This document shows, in pieces, positions 39,276 to 48,952 of a stretch of DNA of 64,000 nucleotides. Made by a program: the position numbers and the translations under genes. The notes under the pieces were generated by a model that was not told where the DNA came from, did not search any database, and worked only from the letters and a program-made list of their open reading frames with translations. Source of the stretch: Neptunomonas concharum (GTDB taxonomy: Bacteria > Pseudomonadota > Gammaproteobacteria > Pseudomonadales > Balneatricaceae); NCBI RefSeq assembly GCF_008630635.1, contig NZ_CP043869.1, positions 1,860,001 to 1,924,000 on the forward strand, read 5' to 3'. Position 1 is the first letter of the stretch; every line of letters begins with the position of its first letter.

Positions 39276-42200
39276 TTAGCGGTTTGCTCGAATTAAATCA
39301 AGCAGCGCCTGAGCTGGGTGTGGTAGCTGTTTTTCATCCAAACGCTTTACCTGGCTACGGCAGGAGTAGCCCGTTGCCACTAATTGACCTTTGTTTTCAG
39401 GATTGTTTACAACAGGCCTCCAACTGAGTTCATAGATCTTTTTAGAGGTAGCTAGATTCTCTGATTCATGACCATAAGTCCCGGACATGCCACAACACCC
39501 TGTTGCTATTATCTCTAGCCGTTGTCCTAATGCTTTAAAAATCTCCTGCCACTGTTTAAGTGATGGTGCTGCTGATGTTTTCTCCGTACAGTGCGCCATT
39601 AATTTATACGTGTGTGCCGGCAGTGCTTCAGGGTTAAGATTGATTAGGTCCAGATTTTTAGCTAACCACTCCTGCACCAATAGTACTTCATTGACAGGCA
39701 CCCCCACTTTTTCATACTCCTGACGGTAGGTCAGTGTCATGGAAGGATCCACACCGACCAACGCAACACCCGATGTACTCAATGCTTTGAGCATAGCGGC
39801 ATTCTTGGTGGCGGCTTTCTCAAATGCCTTCATGAAGCCATGAACATGTAGCGGCTTACCATTGGGCAGGTACGGCGCAACAAGCACATGAAAACCCAAT
39901 GCTTGCAGCAGCTCAGCTAAATCGAGTACCAGTTGCGTTTCAAAGAAAGAGGTAAACGCATCCTGAACGATGACGACACTTCGCTCTTTTTGCTCCGGGG
40001 ATAACTGGTGTATCACATCAACTGACGCAAAGGGTATATTGCGCTCTTTCATCCCTTGAACTAGGGTATGTTTACATATGGATGGACTATCCACCATACC
40101 GGCATATTGGCGAAACATGCGTTTGAGCAACCGATTTTGCATCATCCAGTTATAAGGGGCCGGAAAGCGGGCCAGATAGGGGATCATATACTCCAAACCA
40201 CCCACCATATAATCTTTTGCAGGGCGCAGATAGCGACTGTAGTAAACTTCCAAGAACCGCGATCTAAAGTCAGGCACATTGACTTTGATAGGGCACTGCC
40301 CCACACAGGATTTACACGCCAGACAACCCATCATCGCCTCATGCACTTCATGAGAGTAGTCGTACTCACCCTTCTTTTTACTGAATGTATTACGAATACG
40401 AGCCGGTAGCGAGGTTAGGAACCCCTGCTGTTTTACCGAACGACTCACCTCTTCAAGATTAACTCCCTGTACCGACATTAAACGCAGCCATTCACGAATC
40501 AGAGAGGCACGTCCTTTAGGGGAATGTATACGCTCTCGCGTACCCTTCCAGGATGGGCACATCGCATCGTTGGGATCATAGTTATAACAAGCACCATTAC
40601 CATTACAGAACATAGCTGAATCATACTGAGCACGAGTATTGGCAGGGATCTGACGATCCTGCTGCCCACGGGTAGGCACTTCATCTATTTTAAGCAGTTC
40701 AGCCTCGTCGATCAGAGGGGTCGCTATTTTCCCAGGGTTTAGTTGGTTATTCGGGTCGAAAATGCCTTTAATACGTTGCAGCTCAGGATAAAGCTCACCA
40801 AAAAAAGCAGGCGCATATTCAGAACGGACCCCCTTACCATGCTCTCCCCAGAGCAAACCGTGATACTTCTGGGTCAAAGCAACCACTTGGTCAGTCACCT
40901 CACGGATCATCTTCTCTTGATGTTCATCCTTCATATCAATAGCAGGACGTACATGTAGCACGCCTGCATCTACGTGACCGAACATACCGTAAGCCAGCCC
41001 CTTTGCATCCAATACCGCTCTAAACTCCATAATAAAGTCGGCTAAGTTTTCTGGCGGTACTGCGGTATCTTCAACAAAGGGAATCGGGCGCTCCTCACCC
41101 TTAGCATTACCCAGTAGCCCTACTGCCTTTTTGCGCATAGCCCAGACTTTATTGATCTCAGCTGCGCCATATACAACAGAATAACCAAAGCTTTTATTGT
41201 CCTGCCCGCATACCTGCTCAAGATGCTGGATCAGTTTATCAACTTTGGCTTGTAACTCCGCTTCATCATCAGCGGTGTATTCAACAAGATTGATCCCTTT
41301 GATATCAGGGTCTGTGTCCTTCACTGGGAAATATTCGCGAACGGTATCCCAAACGATATCCCCCATCGCTAAATTCAAGACTTTTGAGTCTATCGTTTCA
41401 ATAGAGGTTGGGCCCCAATCCATGAGTGCTTTTGCATCTCTGAGTGATGCTTCAAAACTTGCGTATTTAACATTAACCAGTGCCGCAAACTTAGGAATGG
41501 GTAAAACGTTAAGTTTCGCCTCTGCGATAAGCGCCAACGAGCCTTCACCACCGCACAAAACCGAGTTCAGATTAAAACGTCCCTGTTCATCACGAATATG
41601 TGCCAAGTCGTAACCGGTTAGACAGCGATTCAGTTTTGGGAATTTATCTTCAATCAGTGATTGCTTTTCGGTGAAAATTTCATCGACAACCCGATGGATC
41701 TCACCAACACGATCGGTGCGCTGTTTTAAACTTTCAAGTTCGTCATCACTGATGGGTTTGGACTCCCAGACAGTCCCATCCAACAAGACACTTTTTAGCT
41801 CCAACACATGATCACGGGTTTTTCCATAAAGACAACTGCCCTGACCACTGGCATCCGTATTAATCATGCCGCCGACGGTGGCGCGGTTACTGGTAGATAG
41901 TTCAGGCGCAAAAAACAAACCATATGGCTTAAGGGCGGCATTCAATTGATCTTTAACAACACCACCTTGAACCCGTACCCAGCGCTCCTCTGCATTGATC
42001 TCCAATACATGGTTCATATGTTTTGAAACATCAACTACTAAACCATCCGTAAGCGATTGTCCATTCGTTCCGGTACCACCCCCACGAGGCGTGAGCACAA
42101 CCTGACTAAAGGCAGACTCACTAGATAAAGAAGCTATCAGAACCAAGTCGTCTAAATGCTTGGGATATAGCACGCCCTGAGGGAGAACTTGGTAAATACT

Positions 42201-42335
42201 GTTATCCGTCGAAAGAGCTACACGGTTGGCATAATCCGGATTAAGCTCACCTGCAAACCCTCTTGCTTTTAGCGTCTCGATAAAGGAAAGGTAGTGAGCT
42301 TTCGTGGTATCAATAGTAGATATACGTGGGATCAT
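39276..42335 (-). CDS. ydiJ: FAD-binding and [4Fe-4S] D-2-hydroxyglutarate dehydrogenase, YdiJ type
   Basis: A 1019-residue fusion with the same architecture and length as E. coli YdiJ (1018). Residues 40-260: FAD_binding_4 (VVLTPRGGGTGTNGQSLTDGLVVDVSKHM, ATVGGMINTDASGQGSCLYGKTRDHVLEL). Then FAD-oxidase C domain. From about 640: two ferredoxin-type clusters (CLACKSCVGQCPIKVNVPDF and an upstream CNGNGACYNYDPNDAMCPSW). The C-terminal part carries CCG-type motifs (GCCGMSGTYGHESEN). The family oxidises D-2-hydroxyglutarate (by-product of serine synthesis) or D-lactate. Divergent from a LysR gene that may control it. Confidence 0.93.
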   Translation of the reverse strand: MIPRISTIDTTKAHYLSFIETLKARGFAGELNPDYANRVALSTDNSIYQVLPQGVLYPKHLDDLVLIASLSSESAFSQVVLTPRGGGTGTNGQSLTDGLVVDVSKHMNHVLEINAEERWVRVQGGVVKDQLNAALKPYGLFFAPELSTSNRATVGGMINTDASGQGSCLYGKTRDHVLELKSVLLDGTVWESKPISDDELESLKQRTDRVGEIHRVVDEIFTEKQSLIEDKFPKLNRCLTGYDLAHIRDEQGRFNLNSVLCGGEGSLALIAEAKLNVLPIPKFAALVNVKYASFEASLRDAKALMDWGPTSIETIDSKVLNLAMGDIVWDTVREYFPVKDTDPDIKGINLVEYTADDEAELQAKVDKLIQHLEQVCGQDNKSFGYSVVYGAAEINKVWAMRKKAVGLLGNAKGEERPIPFVEDTAVPPENLADFIMEFRAVLDAKGLAYGMFGHVDAGVLHVRPAIDMKDEHQEKMIREVTDQVVALTQKYHGLLWGEHGKGVRSEYAPAFFGELYPELQRIKGIFDPNNQLNPGKIATPLIDEAELLKIDEVPTRGQQDRQIPANTRAQYDSAMFCNGNGACYNYDPNDAMCPSWKGTRERIHSPKGRASLIREWLRLMSVQGVNLEEVSRSVKQQGFLTSLPARIRNTFSKKKGEYDYSHEVHEAMMGCLACKSCVGQCPIKVNVPDFRSRFLEVYYSRYLRPAKDYMVGGLEYMIPYLARFPAPYNWMMQNRLLKRMFRQYAGMVDSPSICKHTLVQGMKERNIPFASVDVIHQLSPEQKERSVVIVQDAFTSFFETQLVLDLAELLQALGFHVLVAPYLPNGKPLHVHGFMKAFEKAATKNAAMLKALSTSGVALVGVDPSMTLTYRQEYEKVGVPVNEVLLVQEWLAKNLDLINLNPEALPAHTYKLMAHCTEKTSAAPSLKQWQEIFKALGQRLEIIATGCCGMSGTYGHESENLATSKKIYELSWRPVVNNPENKGQLVATGYSCRSQVKRLDEKQLPHPAQALLDLIRANR

Positions 42336-42384
42336 GATATAGCCATCAGGTTTGTTTTTGATTGCGCTATGATGCAGAATCCCT

Positions 42385-42420
42385 ATTAATCATTCAAACA
42401 ATAAAATTTAATAGATTAAT
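42385..42420. promoter_or_regulatory. Inverted repeat between ydiJ and lysR
   Basis: ATTAATC (42385-42391) and GATTAAT (42414-42420) are perfect inverted arms 22 bases apart in the 93-base gap between the divergent ydiJ and LysR genes. LysR proteins often bind such sites and repress themselves while activating the divergent gene. Confidence 0.5.
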
Positions 42421-42428
42421 TGATATAT

Positions 42429-43370
42429 ATGAATAATCTTTCCTACCGGCATTTGAAGGCTTTCTTAGAAGTAGCTCGCCACGGTAGCTTCACTCAGGCA
42501 GCCGAGTACTTACACCTTACACAATCCACACTGACCGCAACCATTAAGCAGCTTGAGGCACACACAGAACTGCAGCTACTGGATCGCACTACACGCCGCG
42601 TCAACCTGACACGCGCAGGAGAGCGCTTCTTCCCTATTGCGGAACGACTCATATCAGACTTTGATACGGCTATTGATGACTTAAAAGCCAGCGCTCACCA
42701 AAAGCAGGGGCATATCAGTATCTCTGCTTCTCCTTCTGTACTCTCTACTCTACTCCCGCCATTGATTGAGAACTACCGAAGGGATTACCCCAAAGTTAGC
42801 ATTCAGCTCAATGAGGAAGGGGCTAGTACCATAGAAGAATCTGTCCTTAATAACGTTGCGGATTTCGGGGTTGGGGGGAATCACTCCTCAAACCCTGAAC
42901 TACACTATGAACCGCTGCTACAAGACCGTTATGGTGTTGTTATGCGCCCAGATCACCCTCTTTCCTGTTCAACAGATGAATTGATCTGGCAGGCTATCAG
43001 CGCAGAAAATATCCTATCCCTCTCAAAAGATAACGGTATAAGATTGGAGATAGATCGCCTTATCAAACAAGGTGAAATCTCAATTCAAAACCATGAGGGT
43101 CAAATTGAGGCCTCAAAACCGGCAACGCTAGCACCCTTAATTCATCAAAAACTGGGCATAGCTATCCTTCCTGCGTTGGCCGTTTCTACCCTTCCTTTTC
43201 ATGGATTGATTTTCAAACCGCTCAGCGAGCCAGATATGTATAGGGAGTTGTGTATTGTATCTAAGCGAGGACGCAGCCTTAGCCCAGCTAGTAAAGAACT
43301 ACTCAGCCGAGCAAGGCCTTTTTTCGAGCATATTAATCTGCCGACTTATGTAAGCACACTCAAAAAGTAG
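42429..43370 (+). CDS. LysR-family regulator divergent from ydiJ
   Basis: A 313-residue LysR protein. HTH: LSYRHLKAFLEVARHGSFTQAAEYLHLTQSTLTATIKQLEAHTELQLLDRTTRRVNLTRAG. Substrate-binding domain begins GHISISASPSVLSTLLPPLIENYRRDYPKVSIQL. ATG 42429 was chosen; the frame opens at a TTG three codons earlier with no benefit. Likely target is the divergent ydiJ with the inverted repeat between them; co-inducer unknown. Its stop lies 3 bases from the convergent cvfB stop. Confidence 0.92.
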   Translation: MNNLSYRHLKAFLEVARHGSFTQAAEYLHLTQSTLTATIKQLEAHTELQLLDRTTRRVNLTRAGERFFPIAERLISDFDTAIDDLKASAHQKQGHISISASPSVLSTLLPPLIENYRRDYPKVSIQLNEEGASTIEESVLNNVADFGVGGNHSSNPELHYEPLLQDRYGVVMRPDHPLSCSTDELIWQAISAENILSLSKDNGIRLEIDRLIKQGEISIQNHEGQIEASKPATLAPLIHQKLGIAILPALAVSTLPFHGLIFKPLSEPDMYRELCIVSKRGRSLSPASKELLSRARPFFEHINLPTYVSTLKK

Positions 43371-43373
43371 CGG

Positions 43374-44213
43374 TTAGTTTGATAACGTTTTCTTACGAAT
43401 ACCCTCTGGTAAGATCTCAATATGCCCTTGTTTTTTGAGTGTACCAATCGCCATTTTGTAGGCTTTTTTGCTGATTCCAAACGCTTGATAAATATCTTCA
43501 GGCTGGCTTTTATCCCCAAGCGGGCTGACGCCTCCGCGCTCTTCAAGGTCGTCCAGAATGCGTTGTGACAGCTCATCGACTTTACCGTAACCTGGCTTAT
43601 CTAACATGACGTCGACCTTACCTTCAGGCAAGATACGTTTAATGTAGCCGGGTAAAGTTTGGCCGACTCTAACCGTACGAAAGAGATCCTGCTCATGCAG
43701 TAATGCCCAAAACGCATTATCAACAACTACGCTGTAACCCAAATCATTGCGACGGCAAACAAACAGGTTTACAGCCTGACCAACGCGTAAACCTTGCGGC
43801 TCTTTGTCTAAAAACTTATCTAATTTAGTAGATGCCGCCAAACGATCACTGTTATCTAAATAAACACGGACAACCACTTTTTGGCCTACTTCTAGCGGGC
43901 CACGTTGCTCTGCGAAAGGAAGCAATAGTTCCTTTGGCATTCCCCAATCGAGAAAAGCGCCAATTCTATTCACTTCAGAGACCTTTAGATACGCAACCTC
44001 TCCTACCTGAACAACCGGTTTACGCGTGGTGGCCACTACAAAATCATCGGTGTCTAAATAGATAAAAACATCGAGATTGTCACCGACCGATACTCCCTCA
44101 GGAACCTCTTTTTTAGGTAGCAGAATACCACCCAGTTCACCGCCTTCCAGATAAAGGCCAAAATCCGCTTCTCGCATGACGGTTAAAGTATTCATTCGGC
44201 CAATTTGAACCAC
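43374..44213 (-). CDS. cvfB: S1-domain RNA-binding protein, CvfB/YitL family
   Basis: A 279-residue protein: N-terminal S1-like repeats (IGRMNTLTVMREADFGLYLEGGELGGILLPKKEVPEG, GEVAYLKVSEVNRIGAFLDWGMPKELLLPFAEQR, then GQTLPGYIKRILPEGKVDVMLDKPGY) and a C-terminal winged helix (EDIYQAFGISKKAYKMAIGTLKKQGHIEI). This is the CvfB/YitL layout. The IGRMNTL start segment is conserved, so the GTG at 44213 is preferred over the internal ATG. In Staphylococcus CvfB affects virulence through RNA; in gammaproteobacteria its role is unclear. Confidence 0.9.
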   Translation of the reverse strand: MVQIGRMNTLTVMREADFGLYLEGGELGGILLPKKEVPEGVSVGDNLDVFIYLDTDDFVVATTRKPVVQVGEVAYLKVSEVNRIGAFLDWGMPKELLLPFAEQRGPLEVGQKVVVRVYLDNSDRLAASTKLDKFLDKEPQGLRVGQAVNLFVCRRNDLGYSVVVDNAFWALLHEQDLFRTVRVGQTLPGYIKRILPEGKVDVMLDKPGYGKVDELSQRILDDLEERGGVSPLGDKSQPEDIYQAFGISKKAYKMAIGTLKKQGHIEILPEGIRKKTLSN

Positions 44214-44285
44214 AATGCTAAGTCCTGTGTCAGGTTAAAAAATAGGAAGCAACCATACCAGATGTCGGAACATGACCCAATGAGT

Positions 44286-44999
44286 TTAACGCCATTCAAC
44301 ATCAACTGTAAGAATATATCCTACTCCATAAACGGTTTTAATTAATGCAGGCTGCTTTGGGTTGTTCTCAACCTTCTTACGTACCCTCGACATTCTTACA
44401 TCAATGCTTCGGTCAAAAGGAGAGACTCGCTCCCCTAACAGCTGATCTCTGGATAGAATTTGCCGAGGGGAGCGCAATAACAGCATTAACAACTCATGCT
44501 CCGCAGAACTTAACTCCACACTTTCGGTTAAGTCACTGGACAAGGTTAATGTCGCAGGATCATAGCACCACCCCGCAAAGTGCGCGGTAAATTGTCGATT
44601 ATCCATACTGCGCTCTTGTCCTTCACATTTTTTGAAACGTCGCAGTAAGCTATTAACCCGTGCAACCAATTCCCGCGGTATAAACGGTTTAACGATGTAA
44701 TCATCAGCACCCAGTTCCAACCCCAGTACTTTATCTGTCACACCATCTCTTCCTGACAAGATCATGATGCCCATATTGGGCTGGTCACTGATAGATTTGA
44801 CCAGCTCTATACCATCCATATCGGGCAACCCCAGATCAACGATACATAAATCAGGAATCTGATTTGATAGCGCCTTTTGTAGCTGCTCTGCAGTTGTAAA
44901 CGTTTTTACAGCAAAGCCATACGCGTTTAACTCACGCCCTACGATGTCACAAATATCTTTTTCATCATCCGTGATATAAATAAGTTTACGTTGGCTCAT
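44286..44999 (-). CDS. OmpR-family response regulator
   Basis: A 237-residue regulator: receiver with DDEKD acidic pocket, phospho-Asp in LCIVDLGLPDMDG near residue 54, Ser in IMILSGRDG, Lys in DYIVKPFIPRELVARV; winged helix SSAEHELLMLLLRSPRQILSRDQLLGERVSPFDRSIDVRMSRVRKKVENNP. Resembles TorR/ArcA-type regulators. The start overlaps the end of the hybrid kinase by 14 bases. The kinase carries its own receiver but no HPt domain, so direct transfer to this protein is plausible. Confidence 0.92.
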   Translation of the reverse strand: MSQRKLIYITDDEKDICDIVGRELNAYGFAVKTFTTAEQLQKALSNQIPDLCIVDLGLPDMDGIELVKSISDQPNMGIMILSGRDGVTDKVLGLELGADDYIVKPFIPRELVARVNSLLRRFKKCEGQERSMDNRQFTAHFAGWCYDPATLTLSSDLTESVELSSAEHELLMLLLRSPRQILSRDQLLGERVSPFDRSIDVRMSRVRKKVENNPKQPALIKTVYGVGYILTVDVEWR

Positions 45000-47862
45000 C
45001 AGTAGATGCTCCTGAATTATTGTTATACTTTACTGAAAATACTTCTTTTAACTCATTAATATCAAATGGTTTTCTTAGAACGTAATATTCATTTCCTGCT
45101 CGCCTTTGCAGGGTTTCATCAAACGCATACCCTGTCATTAGTACTACTGGCAACTCCTGATGATACGAGCGAAAGCAATCGGCTATATCAAAACCATTTA
45201 AGGCTCCGCGCAAACGGACATCCGAAACTAGGCAATAGATATCTTCTAATAACTCAATCAGCTCTATAGCCTCTTTAGCTTCTGACGCCTCAATGACATT
45301 AAAGCCTGTCGAGATCAACATCTCCCTGACAACTTGGCGTACATCGTCATCATCTTCTACGAGAAGCGCTAGCTTCCCCTTCAAATCAGTTGAGATTTCA
45401 CTTGAAACCCCACGTTCATCAGAGAGAGAGGCGACATAAACAGAAGGCAGTAATAATGACACCGTTGCTCCAGCTCCGGGTTCACTCGCTACATGGATAT
45501 AACCATCTGACTGTTTTACAAAGCCATATACCATACTCAAACCTAAACCGGTTCCTGCACCACCTGGACGAGTGGTAAAGAAAGGCTCAAACGCCAAACG
45601 TTTGGCTTCTGCAGTAAAACCGGTTCCTTCATCAGCGACCGAGATACGAATGTAATTACCCGGCACGACAGTTTCATCCATCAGGATCAACTCATCTGTT
45701 ACACTCAGCTCTTCGACATAGAAACGGATCTTTCCGCCTTTGGGCATAGCTTCTTTTGCATTTAGCACCAAATTGACTAATGCATCCTCCAATCGACCCG
45801 GGTCAACAAAAGGTAGGTGATTGATTTCTATGGGCTCATAAATCAGCTCAAGATGGCTTGGCAAAGAACTACGTAGCAACTCTATGGTTTCTTGGATCAA
45901 CGTTTGAATATCACAACGTAGCGGAGCTAAAGGTTGTCTTCGGGAGAACGCTAATAATCGACTGGTAATATCAGCACTGCGTCGGGCGGCTCTGACGGAA
46001 GGGTTCAAATACCCTTGGAGTAGTTGATCTCCTTGATACTTATCAGCGGCCGCCATGAGATTCCCGATAATGATCGACAACAGGTTATTAAAGTCATGTG
46101 CTAATCCGCCCGCCAAATGCCCTACCGCGCTCATTCTTTGTGCTTCAAGTAGCTTCTTCTCTGCGTGTTTTTCTGTTGTAACATCTAAAGCTACCAGCAA
46201 TACCCCCACCACTCTGCCTGCATTATCTCGGCAAGGCGTCAAGAAACGTTTGGTGATAAGTTCTTGCCCATCACTCCATTGGCTGTACTCTCCCGTCGAT
46301 TCTTGACCAGAAAGCGCTTGGGTAATCTGTTCTAGCATCGTTTGGTAATGGTGGCGGCTTACCTGTTCTAAAGCATGACCGATAATCTCTTGCTTATCCC
46401 GGCCTACGTAGCTTGCATAATGACTGTTTACAAAGCGAAAAATCAGCTCATGATCGACATAAGCCACTTGGGCAGGAAGGAGATCAAGGATAATACGCTG
46501 TCTCTCCTCTATTAACGCTAATGCATCTTGCGCTTCAATTCTGGACTTGATGGTCTCAATCAGCTTTTGATTGGTAAGCTCCAACTCAACAGTTCGATTG
46601 TTGACCTTTTCATCGAGGTTTTGAATATTGTCTCTCAGTCGATCAACCATATCATCAAAGGTTTGCGCGAGAATCCCAAGTTCATCGTCACGACGAAAAC
46701 CAACCGATGCGGTTAACTCCCCCCTAGAAACCCGCAAGGCAGTATCAGCCATCTGCTTGATGGGATTAGTGACCCAATAAATAAAGAAGAAAGCCATAGC
46801 AATAGCAACTAACATCGAAATCAAAGCGATGGTTAATATACGTTCACTTAACAACTCTGAACTTGCTTTGAGCTCATCTACATAAACGGATGAGCAGATA
46901 TACCAATCAAATCCCTTTAAATATCGCACCAACGAGAGCTTTTCATGAATATAGTTACCTTGATCATCCGGCTTGTCCCATTTGTAGTAGAGTTCTTTCC
47001 CTGTATCGGCAACGGCGATGAGATCATCGGCAATTGACTTACCCGTTACAGGGTTCAATAGATCTTCAATATTAGTGCCATCTATGTTGGGGTTGGGATG
47101 GATCAACATATTGGTTTTTGCATCAAAAATAAAAAGATAACCCGTTTTGGCAACCCGCAACGCTTTAAAGCTCTCTCGCAGTTCTTCTACAGCGCGGTTA
47201 CGCTTATCTTCAAGCTCTTGATCAACATCATCCAAATAGATACCTGAGCCTAATACAAACCCCCACTGAGGGTAATTTTTCACATAGGAGAGCTTGTCCA
47301 GCTGCTGATCGCCCTCAAGTCGATTCCATTTATATTGGTAGAAGCCTTCGCCTTTACTTACGGCAAGTTGAACAATTTGAGGCAGCACAACAACCCCTTC
47401 AATGTTTTCCAGATCAGAAGCATCCATACCGTCAAAACGTTCATCCGGGTGAGCCAAAAAGCGCGAGTCGTAACTGGCAACCCAAATATAATCACCGTCT
47501 TGGCTTTTAAAGCGCCTGATCATTTCAAAAACCACACGGCGTGCTTGTTGATTGGTCAGCTCTCCATCTCTGACCTGTCGCGATACTTGATCAAGATATG
47601 ACTCAGCCATAGACACAACCACTTTTAGTCGTTGTTTATGTGACTCCATGGCCTGCTGTCTGAAACTTTCCGTATCCGCATACATACGATCAGCAAGGGT
47701 AAAAATATTATCAAGAGCAATTCGACTGGAATTACGTTCTATTTCATAGACTTTCTCTTTAATGAAGGGCACTGAGTAAAAATACACTGCCGAGAAAATA
47801 GCCAGCATCAAAATTAATACAATGGGGAAGAAACGCTGTACAAGGCGAGAAGGTAAAAGCAT
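44986..47862 (-). CDS. Cache-HAMP-PAS hybrid histidine kinase
   Basis: A 958-residue membrane sensor. Residues 10-30 and about 345-367 are membrane helices. The large periplasmic part holds two sCache-like modules: MESHKQRLKVVVSMAESYLDQVSRQVRDGELT...GDYIWVASYDSRFLAHP and FKALRVAKTGYLFIFDAKTNMLIHPNPNIDG, both with YPQWGFVLGSGIYLDD-type ends, as in carboxylate sensors. Then HAMP, coiled coil, a PAS (QRIILDLLPAQVAYVDHELIFRFVN), the His box GHLAGGLAHDFNNLLSIIIGN near residue 590, ATPase (GTGLGLSMVYGFVKQSDG) and a receiver with Asp in CLVSDVRLRGALNGFD. Coupled to the response regulator. Confidence 0.92.
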   Translation of the reverse strand: MLLPSRLVQRFFPIVLILMLAIFSAVYFYSVPFIKEKVYEIERNSSRIALDNIFTLADRMYADTESFRQQAMESHKQRLKVVVSMAESYLDQVSRQVRDGELTNQQARRVVFEMIRRFKSQDGDYIWVASYDSRFLAHPDERFDGMDASDLENIEGVVVLPQIVQLAVSKGEGFYQYKWNRLEGDQQLDKLSYVKNYPQWGFVLGSGIYLDDVDQELEDKRNRAVEELRESFKALRVAKTGYLFIFDAKTNMLIHPNPNIDGTNIEDLLNPVTGKSIADDLIAVADTGKELYYKWDKPDDQGNYIHEKLSLVRYLKGFDWYICSSVYVDELKASSELLSERILTIALISMLVAIAMAFFFIYWVTNPIKQMADTALRVSRGELTASVGFRRDDELGILAQTFDDMVDRLRDNIQNLDEKVNNRTVELELTNQKLIETIKSRIEAQDALALIEERQRIILDLLPAQVAYVDHELIFRFVNSHYASYVGRDKQEIIGHALEQVSRHHYQTMLEQITQALSGQESTGEYSQWSDGQELITKRFLTPCRDNAGRVVGVLLVALDVTTEKHAEKKLLEAQRMSAVGHLAGGLAHDFNNLLSIIIGNLMAAADKYQGDQLLQGYLNPSVRAARRSADITSRLLAFSRRQPLAPLRCDIQTLIQETIELLRSSLPSHLELIYEPIEINHLPFVDPGRLEDALVNLVLNAKEAMPKGGKIRFYVEELSVTDELILMDETVVPGNYIRISVADEGTGFTAEAKRLAFEPFFTTRPGGAGTGLGLSMVYGFVKQSDGYIHVASEPGAGATVSLLLPSVYVASLSDERGVSSEISTDLKGKLALLVEDDDDVRQVVREMLISTGFNVIEASEAKEAIELIELLEDIYCLVSDVRLRGALNGFDIADCFRSYHQELPVVLMTGYAFDETLQRRAGNEYYVLRKPFDINELKEVFSVKYNNNSGASTDEPT

Positions 47863-48051
47863 GTCAAGATCGTCTTTTTATGATTACAGTGGAGTTTAGC
47901 GCAAAACGCTTGGCCGTCACCCACTTGTTACAATTTGTAGGATTCCAGACAACATCTCGATAACTTCTTCTGTTTAACTGCAACCTATCTAAACTGAATC
48001 AGCCTTCTGCCCTTCGCGCCTCTGGTATCGATGAGTAGGGAGAGATGAACA

Positions 48052-48594
48052 ATGAAAATTGTGATAGCCGTTAAACGAGACGCCAACGATCAGCAAACGT
48101 ACTTTGCATTACAACAAGCCATGGCTGAAGCTTTTCTAAAGCAGGATAATGATACGTTAAATACGTTGGTCGTTGTTTCGATTGGCGCTTCAACAGATAC
48201 CTCTCAGTTAAAAGACGCTATGGATCTTGGCGCCCATAAAGGTATTCATGTTATTACCCACGATAGCATTAATGCTTACTCTGTTGCGGAGCAACTTCAA
48301 CGGGTTATTGCACAAGAAGAACCTGAACTCATCATAATTAGTCCGGAATTAACAGGAGAGCACTGCCGCACCGGTAAGATATTATCAGCGCTGCTCGATG
48401 AGTCCACAATGGTAATGAACGCTAGTCACCTAAACCGCAATCAATACCGCTTACTGGTGATACGCGAAATGAACAGTGGAGCTTACACTGTGCTACTCCC
48501 GATTCAGCAAGCTACTCAATCACTGCCTGCAAGATGGCGGGATCTCACTCGCACAACCACCCCTATATTACTCTCCAATAGTTTGAGTGCTTAA
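48052..48594 (+). CDS. Short orphan ETF-beta (FixA-like) protein
   Basis: A 180-residue protein with the adenine-nucleotide alpha-hydrolase fold of electron-transfer flavoprotein beta: MKIVIAVKRDAND, VVVSIGASTDTSQLKDAMDLGAHKGIHVITHDS, ELIIISPELTGEHCRTGKILSALLDESTMVMNASHL. ETF beta is normally about 250 residues and encoded next to the alpha subunit. Here the C-terminal part that binds AMP and docks onto alpha and dehydrogenases is shortened and no alpha gene is nearby. A paralogue or non-canonical ETF-like protein is the careful call. GGAGAG precedes the ATG. Confidence 0.82.
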   Translation: MKIVIAVKRDANDQQTYFALQQAMAEAFLKQDNDTLNTLVVVSIGASTDTSQLKDAMDLGAHKGIHVITHDSINAYSVAEQLQRVIAQEEPELIIISPELTGEHCRTGKILSALLDESTMVMNASHLNRNQYRLLVIREMNSGAYTVLLPIQQATQSLPARWRDLTRTTTPILLSNSLSA

Positions 48595-48598
48595 AATG

Positions 48599-48623
48599 TA
48601 AAAAGCCAGCATAGAGCTGGCTT
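48599..48623 (-). terminator. Terminator of the small gene at 48647
   Basis: On the minus strand AAGCCAGC (48623-48616), loop TCTAT, GCTGGCTT (48610-48603) then TTTTAC. Perfect 8-base stem. It may also stop the convergent ETF-like gene. Confidence 0.8.
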
Positions 48624-48646
48624 AGATGAGCGCTGAGACAACATGA

Positions 48647-48832
48647 TCAATGCAAATCGTCATACTTCTTTCGAATTGCAATCAACTGAGGCTGGATATC
48701 TAAAGGAGCATAATTCATCGCTTGTTCGAACAACTCCTTGTTTTCATCAGATAGACGGTCTTCCTCAGACATAGCGGTTAACTTGCGCATTGCTTCAACA
48801 AATTTTGGATGTAAAGACTCTTGATTCAACAT
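48647..48832 (-). CDS. Small conserved-looking protein of 61 residues
   Basis: MLNQESLHPKFVEAMRKLTAM and EQAMNYAPLDIQPQLIAIRK suggest a compact helical protein. GGAGGG lies 7 bases before the ATG and a terminator follows its stop, both of which support a real gene. I recognise no family. Charged residues balance, there is no signal peptide. Confidence 0.75.
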   Translation of the reverse strand: MLNQESLHPKFVEAMRKLTAMSEEDRLSDENKELFEQAMNYAPLDIQPQLIAIRKKYDDLH

Positions 48833-48952
48833 ACCAACGCCCTCCGATTAAACGGTCTATAAACCGCGCATTGTGCCATAAAAGAGTAATGTTTGCCTAA
48901 GGCAACCTTGATATCATCTAACCGCTATATGGCAATCCGATGACAACACAAG

